In this document: positions 29,653 through 38,583 of the stretch, one piece after another
Layout of the letters: each line of letters starts with the position of its first letter
How positions within the stretch are numbered: the stretch's first letter is position 1
Assembly: GCF_013359685.1 (NCBI RefSeq)
Contig: NZ_JABFMV010000001.1
Location: 376,858 to 440,857 of the forward strand
DNA: 64,000 nt
Direction: 5' to 3'
Source of the DNA: Leifsonia sp. C5G2
GTDB lineage: Bacteria; Actinomycetota; Actinomycetes; Actinomycetales; Microbacteriaceae
Made by a program: the position numbers and the translations under genes
Notes under the pieces: generated by a model
Told to the model about the DNA's origin: nothing
The model's input: the letters and a program-made list of their open reading frames with translations, nothing else
The model's database searches: none

Positions 29653-30663
29653 TCAGGCCTCGCGCGTCTTCGGGGAGCGCGTCGCCGTGTGCGAGGGGTC
29701 GCGCTCGACGGCGCCGCCGAGCACCTCGTCGATCCGGCCGAGCAGCTCGGCAGGGATGGTGACGCCCGAGGCCTTCACGTTCTCCGCGACCTGCTCGGGC
29801 CGGGACGCGCCGATGATGGCGGTCGCGACGTTGTCGTTCTGCAGCACCCAGGCCACCGCGAGCTGTGCGGGGGTGAGGCCGAGCTCCTGCGCGATCGGGG
29901 TGAGCTCCTGGACGCGGGTGAGCACGTCGTCCGTCAGCCAGCGCTTGACCGCGCCGGCCCCGCCCTTCTCGTCGGTGGCCCGGCTGCCCTCGGGCAGCGG
30001 TGCCCCCGGCTTGTACTTGCCGCTCAGCACACCCTGCGCGACGGGCGACCAGACGACCTGCGAGATGCCGAGCTCCTTGGAGGTCGGCACGACCTCCGCC
30101 TCGATCACGCGCCACAGCGCGGAGTACTCGGGCTGGTTCGAGATCAGCTGGATGCCCAGCTCCTTGGCGAGCGCGTGCCCGGCGCGCAGCTGGTCGGCGG
30201 TCCACTCGCTGACGCCGATGTAGAGGGCCTTGCCCTGGCGAACGACGTCCGCGAACGCCTGCATGGTCTCCTCGAGCGGCGTCTCGACGTCGAACCGGTG
30301 CGCCTGGTAGAGGTCGACGTAGTCGGTCTGCAGTCGCTGCAGCGAGCCGTCGATCGACTCCAGGATGTGCTTGCGCGACAGCCCGACGTCGTTGTGCCCC
30401 TTCGGACCGGTCGGCCCGAACACCTTGGTGAAGATCTCGAGCGACTGGCGGCGCTCGCCCTTCAGCGCCTCGCCGAGCACCGACTCCGCCAGCGTGTTGG
30501 CGTAGACGTCGGCGGTGTCGAAGGTGGTGATCCCGTTCTCGAGCGCGGCGCGGACACACGCGGTCGCGGTGTCGTTCTCCACCTGGGAGCCGTGGGTCAA
30601 CCAGTTCCCGTAGGTGATCTCGGAGATCTTGAAGCCGGAGTTCCCCAGGTATCTGAACTGCAC
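29653..30663 (-). CDS. aldo/keto reductase (potassium-channel beta-like group)
   Basis: This 336-residue (beta/alpha)8 NADPH-dependent reductase has the full catalytic tetrad: Asp49 and Tyr54 in TFDTADVYANT, Lys80 in IFTKVFG, His122 in LYQAHRFD. The region SEWTADQLRAG and the C-terminal NDNVATAIIGASRPEQV are typical of the YghZ/KCNAB group. Start GTG at 30663 preceded by GGAAGGGAA. It is a single gene between terminators and an unrelated gene; physiological substrate unknown (small aldehydes such as methylglyoxal are common). Confidence 0.9.
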   Translation of the reverse strand: MQFRYLGNSGFKISEITYGNWLTHGSQVENDTATACVRAALENGITTFDTADVYANTLAESVLGEALKGERRQSLEIFTKVFGPTGPKGHNDVGLSRKHILESIDGSLQRLQTDYVDLYQAHRFDVETPLEETMQAFADVVRQGKALYIGVSEWTADQLRAGHALAKELGIQLISNQPEYSALWRVIEAEVVPTSKELGISQVVWSPVAQGVLSGKYKPGAPLPEGSRATDEKGGAGAVKRWLTDDVLTRVQELTPIAQELGLTPAQLAVAWVLQNDNVATAIIGASRPEQVAENVKASGVTIPAELLGRIDEVLGGAVERDPSHTATRSPKTREA

Positions 30664-30810
30664 TGTCGTTCCCTTCCGTGACGTTGGTCTGCACGCGATG
30701 GTAGACGCGCATCCTCTCATCACTCCAACAGCAAATGCCTCTCGCACTCAGCGACGCCGCCGATCAATCCCGCAGTCGCGGCGCTGGCGCGGTCGGACTA
30801 GGGTCGCGGC

Positions 30811-31107
30811 ATGTGCAGGAACATCCGCTGCCTCCACAACTTCGACCCGCCGACGAGCGACGACGAGGTCCGGGAGGCCGCCCTCCAGTTCGTCCGCAAG
30901 GTGAGCGGGTCGACGCGTCCGTCCCGCGCCAACGCGGCCGCCTTCGAGCAGGCGATCGACGAGATCGCGGAGGCCACGCGCCGCATGCTCGACCAGCTCG
31001 TGACCAGCGCCCCGCCCAAGAACCGGGAGCTGGAGGCGGTCAAGGGCCGCGAGCGCCACGAGAAGCGCATGGAGCGCGAGGTCAGGATCCGCACCGCCTC
31101 AGCGTGA
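30811..31107 (+). CDS. DUF2277 family protein
   Basis: This 98-residue protein begins MCRNIRCLHNFDPPTSDDEV, the conserved opening of DUF2277, with two cysteines and a histidine that may bind metal. The rest is a helical region (EQAIDEIAEATRRMLDQL) and a charged C-terminus. Function unknown. It overlaps the convergent GH91 gene by 9 bases. No strong ribosome site is visible. Confidence 0.85.
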   Translation: MCRNIRCLHNFDPPTSDDEVREAALQFVRKVSGSTRPSRANAAAFEQAIDEIAEATRRMLDQLVTSAPPKNRELEAVKGRERHEKRMEREVRIRTASA

Positions 31108-32424
31108 GGCGGGTGCGGCGAGGCCCGGCGTCGCCCGGAAGGCGTTGCCGGCGCGATCCATGACGACCTCGTCGTCCGTGCCCGAGTCGAGGACGGTGTT
31201 GCGCGCCGATGCCGGATCGACCAGGACGGTCGTGACGTCCAGCGCCTCCGCCTCGCCCGTCGTGAGCAGCGCATCCACCTGGGCGGCATACGCCGAGTCG
31301 CCGGAGGTCGCGCGCACCGCGAGGCCGACCATGTGGTTGTTCGCCACGTGGTTGCCCGCGCCCTCCTCCAACCGCACGACGACGGGACGGGCACCCAGGG
31401 GACGGACGGTCGCCGGGTCCACCACGACCGAGAAGTGGTTGCCGATCACCGAGTTGCTGTCGCCGCCGATGCGCAGCAGCCCGAAGTCGTCGTCCACACC
31501 GTTGTCGACGTCCTGGAACGGCGTCCACGGCTCGCGGTCCCGCAGGAAATGGTTCGAACCCACCAGGTTCTCGGAGCTGCCGTCCTCGAGCCGGACCATC
31601 CCCGGGTAGAACGAGTGCATTCGGTTGTTCGTGACGCTCGACCTGCTCACCCCGCGCAGGTGCACGCTGCTCGCGCCGCGCGGGAACACGTTGTTCGCGG
31701 TGACGAGGAGGCCGCCGTGGTTCTCGGCGTAGATCGAGTGCCCGCGGAAGCCGGCGCCGATCAGGTTGTCGGTCACCTTCGAGGCCTGCCCCCAGCCGCG
31801 CAGCTCGATGCAGCTCCCGCACTCCGCGATGAAGTTGTCGTGGATCGAGAGGGCGTCCGCGTGATGGATGGTCAGCGCGTGCTCGAGGTAGACGAAACCC
31901 ATGCCGGTGATCCGGAACGAGTCGTTCGCGCTCGCGACGTGGATGCCGGTCTTGCCGTTGACGTACGTATTCTCCGGGTCGAGCCCGGAGCCGTCGTCGG
32001 CGAAGTGCAGGCCGTCGATGCAGAAGCCGGAGAACTCCACCGAGCTGATGCGGGGGCTGCCGCTGCGCTCGACGATGAAGGCCGGCCCCGGGGTGTCGAC
32101 GAGCACCCGGCTGCCGCCCGGCCAGAGCTCGTGCAGGTCGGGCCATTCCTCCTCCGGGACGTTGAACCGGATGCTGGACGAGGTGAAGCCGTGACCCGAG
32201 CCTTCGATCCGGAGGAAGCTGACGTCGATGCGCACGGGGGTGCGCAGCCGGTGGTCGCCGGGCGGAAGGTGGATGACCGCGCCCGGCTTCCCGCGCCCGT
32301 CGTCGTCGGCGGTGTGCTGGCGCCGCTTGACGTCGGCGATGATGCTGTTGATGACCTCGCCGACGTCCTCCGCCGGGTCGCCGACCGGCCACTCGGTCAC
32401 GTCGTAGTGGTTGGCGCCGCTCAT
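31099..32424 (-). CDS. GH91 inulin fructotransferase/difructose-anhydride hydrolase
   Basis: This 441-residue right-handed beta-helix protein clearly belongs to GH91 (YDVTEWPVG, VIHLPPGDHRLRT, NDSFRITGMGFVYLEHAL, AENHGGLLVTANNVFPRG). Asp196 and Glu207 in SIHDNFIAECGSCIELRG are 11 residues apart, like the catalytic Asp/Glu pair I recall for inulin fructotransferase. Inulin fructotransferases are secreted; this protein has no signal peptide. Intracellular GH91 enzymes hydrolyse difructose anhydride III to inulobiose, so that role is favoured. It is coupled by ATGA to a fructokinase and sits in an importer operon with GH32. Confidence 0.85.
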   Translation of the reverse strand: MSGANHYDVTEWPVGDPAEDVGEVINSIIADVKRRQHTADDDGRGKPGAVIHLPPGDHRLRTPVRIDVSFLRIEGSGHGFTSSSIRFNVPEEEWPDLHELWPGGSRVLVDTPGPAFIVERSGSPRISSVEFSGFCIDGLHFADDGSGLDPENTYVNGKTGIHVASANDSFRITGMGFVYLEHALTIHHADALSIHDNFIAECGSCIELRGWGQASKVTDNLIGAGFRGHSIYAENHGGLLVTANNVFPRGASSVHLRGVSRSSVTNNRMHSFYPGMVRLEDGSSENLVGSNHFLRDREPWTPFQDVDNGVDDDFGLLRIGGDSNSVIGNHFSVVVDPATVRPLGARPVVVRLEEGAGNHVANNHMVGLAVRATSGDSAYAAQVDALLTTGEAEALDVTTVLVDPASARNTVLDSGTDDEVVMDRAGNAFRATPGLAAPASR

Positions 32425-33335
32425 CGGCCGCCCCCTTCCGGTCGGATGTCGGCGAGCCGAGGCAGGTCGGCCCCGGGCCGGGAGACGGTGATGGCCGCAG
32501 CATGGGCGGCCGTCTCGCCGGCGGCGCGGAGGCGGCCGGCGGTGACAGGGCCGCCATCCCAGCCGGGGCCGTCGAAGACGAGCGCCCAGATGAGCGCGGC
32601 CATGAACGTGTCGCCCGCGCCCACGGTGTCCGCGACCGTCGTGCGGATCGCGTCGACGCCGAGGCGTTCCCCTCCGCTCGCCAGCAGCGCACCGGCTCCC
32701 CCGCGGGTGATCGCGGCGACGCCGGCGCCGGCGCCGACGAGGAGGTCCAGGACATCCTCGAGGGGCGTACCGGGATAGAGGTACCCGGCGTCCTCGTCGC
32801 TGAGCTTCACCAGGTGCGCGGCGGCCGCCAGCCGGGTGTGGAGCTCCCGGACCGCTCCCGGGTCCGGCAGCAGCGACGGCCGGATGTTCGGGTCGAACGA
32901 GACCAGCGCCCCCTGCGACCGGCCCTGCTCGACCACCTCCAGCGCGACCTCGGCTCCCGGCTCCAGGAACGCGCCGATGGACCCGGTGTGGACGACCGCC
33001 GGCGACCCGAGGTCGCGCAACGGCGCCGGTGCCCAGGTCAGCGCGAAGCGGTAGGTGGCAGACCCGTCGGCGGCCAGGGTGGCCACGGCCTTCGAGGTCG
33101 GCGCGGGGGTGACCGACTCCGGCGTCAGCCCGACACCGGAGCCGCCGAGGTGACGACGGATCAGTGCTCCGTCCTCGTCGTCGCCGATCGCCGTGTGCAA
33201 CCGGGTGGCGACGCCGAGCCGCGCCAGTCCCAGGGCCACGTTCGCGGGCGAGCCTCCGGGATGGCGGCTGACGCTGCCGCCGTCGACGACCTCGTCGATG
33301 AGGGCCTCGCCGACGACGAGCGCTCCGCCGGTCAC
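32421..33335 (-). CDS. PfkB family sugar kinase, probable fructokinase
   Basis: This 304-residue ribokinase-like kinase has the N-terminal glycine motif HPGGSPANVALGLARLG and the C-terminal ATP/anion-hole motif DTVGAGDTFMAAL with the catalytic Asp. Start GTG at 33335 overlaps the GH32 gene by GTGA; the end overlaps GH91 by ATGA. With GH91 and GH32 in the same operon, phosphorylation of fructose freed from difructose or fructo-oligosaccharides is the natural role, giving fructose 6-phosphate. Confidence 0.88.
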   Translation of the reverse strand: MTGGALVVGEALIDEVVDGGSVSRHPGGSPANVALGLARLGVATRLHTAIGDDEDGALIRRHLGGSGVGLTPESVTPAPTSKAVATLAADGSATYRFALTWAPAPLRDLGSPAVVHTGSIGAFLEPGAEVALEVVEQGRSQGALVSFDPNIRPSLLPDPGAVRELHTRLAAAAHLVKLSDEDAGYLYPGTPLEDVLDLLVGAGAGVAAITRGGAGALLASGGERLGVDAIRTTVADTVGAGDTFMAALIWALVFDGPGWDGGPVTAGRLRAAGETAAHAAAITVSRPGADLPRLADIRPEGGGR

Positions 33336-34312
33336 GACGGCATCCGCGCGTCCAGCGCCGCCTGCGTCTCGCCGACATGCGGCTGCAGCCGTCCCCCGCT
33401 CCAGCGGACGGGCTGCGGATCGGTGATCTCGCCGACCCATCCGCCCGCCTCGTCGTCGTTCCGGAAGGCCAGCAGCTGCCAGTCCCCCGCGCGGTCCTGC
33501 ACGAGACGGCCCACGTAGAGCCGCTCGTCGGTCAGCCGGTACGCCTCCTCGATGTGGAACGGCCCGGTCGGCGAGTCCGCCGGGAAGGCCCAGACGCCGC
33601 CGACGCCGTCTGCGGCCCTGCGCCCGGCGGAGAGCTCGGTCGCGAGGCACGAGAAGAGCCCGACCGGCCGGCCGTCGACCTCCACGGTCTGCAGCACCTC
33701 CAGGTGGCCGAAGCCCGCCCCCGGCTCGGAGAGCGGCGGCTGCACGGTCCAGCGCTGCAGATCGTCGGACGTGGCGTGACCCACCACGCCGCGATCGTCC
33801 GGCGCCCCGTGGTTCGCGCGGGCGGTTACGAGCATGTGCCAGAGGCCGCCCTGCCGGAACACCCACGGGTCACGCCACGCCTGGTCCGGCCACTGCCGCG
33901 TCTCGGCGGTCTCGTACCACCGGGGGTCCGGTTCGAGCACCTGGCGCTCCGGCTCGCGGCGCCAGGTGAAGAGGTCGTCCGAGACGACGGAGCTGATCCG
34001 CTGGTTCAGGCCGCCCTCGGCGCGGCTGACCGCGGTGTAGAACATCCGCCACGTCCCGTCGTCCTGCCGCACGACGGAGCCGGTCCAGGTGGCGAGGTCG
34101 TCGAACGCCGGCGAATCGTCCGGCAGGACGGCGTCGGCGTGCTCGGTCCAGTGCGTGAGGTCCGTGGAGGTGGCGTGGCCGATGGTCGCGCGCCAGTGCC
34201 GCCGGTCGGGGTCGAGCAGCGCGCGGGACGCCTTGAGGAAGAACAGGTGGAAGTCGTCGCCGTCGTCGGCGATCCAGAAGTCCCACACCCAGGAGGCGGC
34301 GAGACGGAGCAT
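33332..34312 (-). CDS. GH32-type glycoside hydrolase (beta-fructosidase-like), second copy
   Basis: This 326-residue protein has Asp11 (WVWDFW), the RDP motif at 147-149 and Glu205 (HLEVLQT). It is clearly a paralogue of 8156-9133, with many shared segments (FHLFFLKA, ATWTGSVVR, WRMFYT, RGVVGHATS, WTVQPPL). It is intracellular. In this operon it most likely splits inulobiose or other fructo-disaccharides delivered by GH91 into fructose for the kinase. ATG at 34312 lies 11 bases after the LacI stop. Confidence 0.82.
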   Translation of the reverse strand: MLRLAASWVWDFWIADDGDDFHLFFLKASRALLDPDRRHWRATIGHATSTDLTHWTEHADAVLPDDSPAFDDLATWTGSVVRQDDGTWRMFYTAVSRAEGGLNQRISSVVSDDLFTWRREPERQVLEPDPRWYETAETRQWPDQAWRDPWVFRQGGLWHMLVTARANHGAPDDRGVVGHATSDDLQRWTVQPPLSEPGAGFGHLEVLQTVEVDGRPVGLFSCLATELSAGRRAADGVGGVWAFPADSPTGPFHIEEAYRLTDERLYVGRLVQDRAGDWQLLAFRNDDEAGGWVGEITDPQPVRWSGGRLQPHVGETQAALDARMPS

Positions 34313-34323
34313 GTGTGTCCCTT

Positions 34324-35370
34324 TCAGTCGGTGCGTGGTGCGGCGACGGAGTCCCTGACCACCAGCGGGCAGTCGAGCAGCGTCGGTTCGTCGGAGAGAC
34401 GGCGTGGGTCGGCGTCGTCGTGGAGGAGCCGGACGAGCGTCTCGACGGCCCAGGCGCCCATCTCGTAGTGGGGAAGCGCGACGGTGGTGAGCCCGGGGAA
34501 CAGGTTCGCCGCGATCAGCTCCTGGTTGTCGAACCCGACGACGGACAGGTCGCGCGGGATGTCGAGCCCGAGCTCCGCCGCCGCGCGGTAGGCGCCCATC
34601 GCCATCCGGTCGTTGTAGCAGAACAGCGCGGTCGGCCTGTCGCTCCTGCCGAGCATCTCGCGGGCGAGCCCGTAGCCGGGCAGCGTCTCGGAGGGCGCGG
34701 AGAGCACGAGGCGCTCGTCGAACGGGATGCCGTTCTCCTCGAGCACCCGGCGGTAGCCGGCAAGGCGCAGGTGCGTCGCCGGCACGTCGTCGTCGTTGTT
34801 GAGGAAGCCGATGCGCGTGTGCCCGGCCTCGACCAGGTGCGCGACCGCGGCGACCGCCCCGCCCACCTCGTCCGGCACGACCGCCGGGACGATCCCGGCC
34901 CGGTCGGTCGAGTCGATCAGCACGGCGGGGATGCCCTGGAGGTTGGGCGGGAGGGAGACGGTCCGGTGGTACATGGTCGCGTACAGCACCGCATCCACCT
35001 GCCGGTCGATCAGGGCCTGGACGTCCTCGCGGTGGGAGGTCCCGTCGGCCTCGCGCTCGGTGTTGATGATGACCAGCGTGAGGTCGTGCTCCCGGGCGGC
35101 GTTCTGGGCGCCCAGGATGATGCGGCCGGCGTGCGGGGTGGTCGCGATCTCCTCGCTGAGGAGCCCGATCAGCCCGGAACGGTTGGTCCGCAGGGCCTGC
35201 GCCATGCGGTTCGGGCCGTAGCCGAGCGTCTTCGCCGCGTGCCTCACCCGCTCGCGCGTGTCCTCCGACACCCGCGTGTGCGGCGTCTCGTTGAGCACGT
35301 GCGACACCGTGGTGACGGACACCCCGGCGAGCTGCGCCACGTCGCGGATCCCGGCGTTCTTCACAGCCAC
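34324..35370 (-). CDS. LacI family transcriptional regulator inside the fructan operon
   Basis: This is a LacI repressor of 348 residues from GTG 35370 (GGAGAGG upstream; a start at 35391 would add 7 residues). The helix-turn-helix AGIRDVAQLAGVSVTTVSHVLN is followed by the PBP-like effector domain ending with FDNQELIAANLFPGLTTVALP. It is cotranscribed, lying between permease 2 and GH32, so it probably controls its own operon through the large palindrome and GCCAAAA repeats upstream of the binding-protein gene (38518-38618). Confidence 0.92.
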   Translation of the reverse strand: MAVKNAGIRDVAQLAGVSVTTVSHVLNETPHTRVSEDTRERVRHAAKTLGYGPNRMAQALRTNRSGLIGLLSEEIATTPHAGRIILGAQNAAREHDLTLVIINTEREADGTSHREDVQALIDRQVDAVLYATMYHRTVSLPPNLQGIPAVLIDSTDRAGIVPAVVPDEVGGAVAAVAHLVEAGHTRIGFLNNDDDVPATHLRLAGYRRVLEENGIPFDERLVLSAPSETLPGYGLAREMLGRSDRPTALFCYNDRMAMGAYRAAAELGLDIPRDLSVVGFDNQELIAANLFPGLTTVALPHYEMGAWAVETLVRLLHDDADPRRLSDEPTLLDCPLVVRDSVAAPRTD

Positions 35371-35395
35371 CCCTGCCTCTCCTTCCCCCACGGAG

Positions 35396-36235
35396 TCATC
35401 CCTTGACCGCCCCCAGTGTCAGCCCGGCGACGATGTGCCGCTGCAGCAGCAGCGTCAGCAGGATCACCGGAATGGAGTAGACCACGGCGAGCGCCGTCAT
35501 CGACCCCCAATCGAGCCCGAACTGCGTCTGGAAGTTGGCGATGACGATCGGCGTCGTCTGCGACCGTACCGCCGTGAGCAGCAGGGCGAACAGGAACTCG
35601 TTCCAGCTGGCGAGGAAGGCGAAGATCGCGGTGACGGCGACGCCGCCCGCGGTCACCGGGATGACCACGCGCCACAGGGCTCCGAGCCTGCTGCTGCCGT
35701 CGATCTTCGCCGCCTCCTCGAGCTCGGCCGGGACCGCCTCGAAGAAGCTCGACATGAGCCAGATCGACAGCGGGAGCGAGATGGTGGTGTGGGCGATGGC
35801 GAGCGCGAGCGACGTGTCGGAGATGCCGAGCGTGCGGAAGATCGAGATCATCGGGACACCGATGACGATCGGCGGGACCATCCGGGCGACGAGCGCCAGC
35901 ACGATGAAGATCCGCCCCGTCCTGGTGCGGAACCGGGTCACCGCGTAGGCGGCCGGGATGGCGAGCGCGAGCGAGATGAGCGTGCTCAGGACCGCCGTGA
36001 CGATGCTGTTGACGAACGACGCCAGCACGCCGTCGCGGGTCAGCGCGGCGATGTAGTTGTCCACCGTCCACACCGTCGGCAGCAGCTTGGGCGGCACGGA
36101 GATGGTCTCCAGCGGCGTCTTGAACGACGTGAACAGCATGTACAGGAAGGGGAAGCCGTACAGCACGACCACGGCGACCAGGATCAGCCAGAGCAGTGCG
36201 CGGGAGCTGAGCCGCCGCGCCTCCAGTCCGTTCAT
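35396..36235 (-). CDS. carbohydrate ABC transporter permease (MalG type), fructan operon
   Basis: This 279-residue permease has six predicted helices, EAA loop EAAKIDGSSRLGALWRVVIP and the terminal LTLGAVKG. ATG at 36235 overlaps the MalF-type gene by ATGA. It belongs with the binding protein at 37185-38462 and imports the operon substrate; the ATPase is not encoded here. Confidence 0.92.
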   Translation of the reverse strand: MNGLEARRLSSRALLWLILVAVVVLYGFPFLYMLFTSFKTPLETISVPPKLLPTVWTVDNYIAALTRDGVLASFVNSIVTAVLSTLISLALAIPAAYAVTRFRTRTGRIFIVLALVARMVPPIVIGVPMISIFRTLGISDTSLALAIAHTTISLPLSIWLMSSFFEAVPAELEEAAKIDGSSRLGALWRVVIPVTAGGVAVTAIFAFLASWNEFLFALLLTAVRSQTTPIVIANFQTQFGLDWGSMTALAVVYSIPVILLTLLLQRHIVAGLTLGAVKG

Positions 36236-37188
36236 CGTTCCGTCTCGCTTCCCGGCCGCCAGATGGTGAGGATCGCGACGAGGGCGACGGCGAGCATCGC
36301 GATCAGGTAGACCGTGCCCATCGCGCTGGCGAGGCCGGGATCGCCGAACCGGACCATGGTCCGGTAGATCAGCAGCGAGAGCGTCTCGGTGCTCTGCTGC
36401 GGGCCGCCGTTGGTCTGGATGACGATGACGTCGAAGGCGCGGGCCGCGTCGATCCCGCGCACGATGAGCGCGACGGCGATGACCGGCCGCAGCAGCGGGA
36501 TGACGATGCGGAACAGGATGGTCGTGTACCGGGCGCCGTCGAGCCGTGCGGCCTCGATCACGTCGCCGGGGATGTTCTGCAGCCCGGCGAACAGCACGAG
36601 GGTGATGAACGAGGTGGTGAGCCAGATGTCCGGGATGGCGACCGAGAAGAGCGCGATGTTCGGGTCGCTCAGCCACTGGATCTGGTCGCTGGAGTGGATG
36701 ATCCCGGCCGACTGCAGGAGCTCGTTGACGATCCCGAAGTTGTCGATCAGCAGGAAGCGCCAGAGCAGGCCGGCCACGATCGGGGCGATCATCAGCGGGT
36801 ACAGGAAGATCGTGCGGAACACACGAGAGCTGGAGCCGAGCGAGGTGAACAGGAGCGCGACGAGCAGGCCGAGCACGAACTCGAACGCCACCACGATGAT
36901 CGTGTAGACGACGGTCCGCCATGCGGCGTTGCCGAAGTCGGAGCTGGTGAACGCCGTGACGTAGTTGGCGAACCCGACGAACTCGCGCGGCCCTCCCGCG
37001 ATCGGGCTGATCCTGTAGAAGGAGTCCCCGACGAACTGCAGGAGGGGCCAGCCGATGAAGACGGCGAGGAAGAGCGCGGCGGGCAGCATGAGCAGGGCCG
37101 CGAAGCGCCGGTCGGAGGCGCGCATGGAACGTCTGCGGGGAGCGGGGAGTGGGCGAGCCGTTCGCTCGCCCACTCGCTCCTCGATCAT
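36232..37188 (-). CDS. carbohydrate ABC transporter permease (MalF type), fructan operon
   Basis: This 318-residue permease has EAA loop EAARLDGARYTTILFRIVIP. Taken from ATG 37188, which overlaps the binding-protein stop by ATGA; an internal ATG at 37125 (MRASDRRFAALLMLP) is an alternative that would leave the hairpin at 37147-37175 in the intercistronic space. With the 37188 start, the hairpin lies in the first 15 codons, suggesting control of permease level relative to the binding protein. Confidence 0.9.
   Translation of the reverse strand: MIEERVGERTARPLPAPRRRSMRASDRRFAALLMLPAALFLAVFIGWPLLQFVGDSFYRISPIAGGPREFVGFANYVTAFTSSDFGNAAWRTVVYTIIVVAFEFVLGLLVALLFTSLGSSSRVFRTIFLYPLMIAPIVAGLLWRFLLIDNFGIVNELLQSAGIIHSSDQIQWLSDPNIALFSVAIPDIWLTTSFITLVLFAGLQNIPGDVIEAARLDGARYTTILFRIVIPLLRPVIAVALIVRGIDAARAFDVIVIQTNGGPQQSTETLSLLIYRTMVRFGDPGLASAMGTVYLIAMLAVALVAILTIWRPGSETER
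37147..37175 (-). other. hairpin at the binding-protein/permease junction
   Basis: GAGTGGGCGAGC, a five-base loop CGTTC, and GCTCGCCCACTC form a perfect 12-bp stem. It follows the stop codon of the binding-protein gene by 10 bases on the transcript. Such stem-loops stabilise or attenuate so that the binding protein is made in excess over the permeases. Confidence 0.65.
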
Positions 37189-38462
37189 TTGACCAGAGAT
37201 TGGACCTGCTCCTTCGCGGCCTTCAGGAGTGCTGCGTTGTCGGCACCCGGCTGGAGCGACTTCTGGATCATCGGGACGAGGACCGTGTCGACGATCTGCT
37301 GCCACTTCGGGGTCGCGGGGCGCGGGATGGTGGCCTCCGCGTCCAGCGTCTCGACCAGCGGCTTGTAGTTCTCGTAGCCCGGCTGGTCCTGGTACTTCTC
37401 GAAGGCCGACTTGCGGGCCACCAGTCCGAGCGAGGTCTTCGCGCTCAGCTCGTTGTGCTCGTAGGCGAACTTCACGAAGTCGAGGCCCTGCTGCTGCTTC
37501 TTGCTCGCCTTCGCGACGGACAGGTACCAGGCTCCTGGGACACCGGCGACGCCGCCGGGACCGGCGATCATGGGGGCGACGCCGACCTTGCCGGAGACCG
37601 AGGCGTCCTTGGGGATCTGGCGGTAGGCGTGCGCCCAGAAGCGCATCATCGCCGTCTTGCCCTGGTTGAACAGGTTCTGCGCACCCGCCCAGTCGAGCTG
37701 GGCCGAGCCGGCCGGGGCGTACTTCTGCAGCCCGGTGTAGAAGTCGAGCGCCTTCAGGCTGTTCTCGTCGCCGAGGGTCACCTCGCTGCCGGAGCCGTTC
37801 AGCACCATCGTCTTCTCGCCGGTCTGCGAGAGGGTCGCGAGGTACTCCGTCTCGACGGCGCCCTTCACGTCGGTGCCGTACAGCCCCTTGTCGGGCTGGG
37901 TGAAGAAGGCGGCGGCGTCCTCGTACTGCTGCCAGGTGGTCGGCGGCACGAGGTCGTAGCCGTACTTCGCCTTGAACGCCGCCTGGTTGGCCGGGTCGCC
38001 GAAGAGATCCTTGCGGTAGTAAAGGATCTCGGAGTTGGTCCAGACGGGCATGCCGACGTAGGTGCCGTCGACATCGGCCTCCTTCACCAGCGCGGGGAAG
38101 AGGTCGCTCTTGACGCTCGACGTGAACTGCTTGTCGAGCGGGGTCACGGCGTCCTTGAAGGCCGGGAGCCAGATGGCGTCCAGCGCGGCGACGTCGAACG
38201 ACACCGTCCCGGACGCGAACTCGCTGTTGAGGCGGTTGTAGAGACCGTCGTACGGGAGTTCGACGAAGGTGACCTTGGTTCCCGTCTCCTTCTTGTAGAG
38301 GTCGGCGATGGGCTGCAGTTCGGCGTGGCCGCCCGCCTCCACCAGCACGGTGATGGCAGAGGCCGAGGAGGACGAGTCTCCCCCTCCGACGCCGCACCCG
38401 GCGAGCGCCAGGGCGACGGCGGCGCCGACTGCTGTCGCCGCCGCGAATTTCTTACGAAGCAT
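37185..38462 (-). CDS. sugar-binding lipoprotein of the fructan ABC importer
   Basis: This 425-residue family 1 solute-binding protein has signal peptide with lipobox LAGC (Cys23). The mature domain has AELQPIADLYKKETGTKV near its N-terminus. Start ATG 38462; an upstream extension runs through the operator region. It leads the operon binding protein, MalF, MalG, LacI, GH32, fructokinase, GH91. The ligand is probably difructose anhydride or short fructans, inferred from the enzymes. Confidence 0.92.
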   Translation of the reverse strand: MLRKKFAAATAVGAAVALALAGCGVGGGDSSSSASAITVLVEAGGHAELQPIADLYKKETGTKVTFVELPYDGLYNRLNSEFASGTVSFDVAALDAIWLPAFKDAVTPLDKQFTSSVKSDLFPALVKEADVDGTYVGMPVWTNSEILYYRKDLFGDPANQAAFKAKYGYDLVPPTTWQQYEDAAAFFTQPDKGLYGTDVKGAVETEYLATLSQTGEKTMVLNGSGSEVTLGDENSLKALDFYTGLQKYAPAGSAQLDWAGAQNLFNQGKTAMMRFWAHAYRQIPKDASVSGKVGVAPMIAGPGGVAGVPGAWYLSVAKASKKQQQGLDFVKFAYEHNELSAKTSLGLVARKSAFEKYQDQPGYENYKPLVETLDAEATIPRPATPKWQQIVDTVLVPMIQKSLQPGADNAALLKAAKEQVQSLVK

Positions 38463-38509
38463 CGTTACTCCGGATCGTGAGAGCAGCTGTGGCTGCAGGA
38501 TTGGGCACC

Positions 38510-38550
38510 ATACTACGGTGCCAAGACGTTTTGGCAAAACGTCTTGGCAC
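38510..38550 (-). promoter_or_regulatory. promoter overlapped by a 33-bp operator palindrome
   Basis: GTGCCAAGACGTTTT-GGC-AAAACGTCTTGGCAC (38518-38550) has 15-bp perfect arms. On the minus strand, TTGCCA (38537-38532) and TAGTAT (38515-38510), 16 bp apart, form a plausible -35/-10 pair overlapped by the palindrome. This is the expected site for repression of the fructan operon by its LacI protein. Confidence 0.7.
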
Positions 38551-38583
38551 GAAGGTAGGTCGCGCGCCGTCGGCTCCGCAAGC

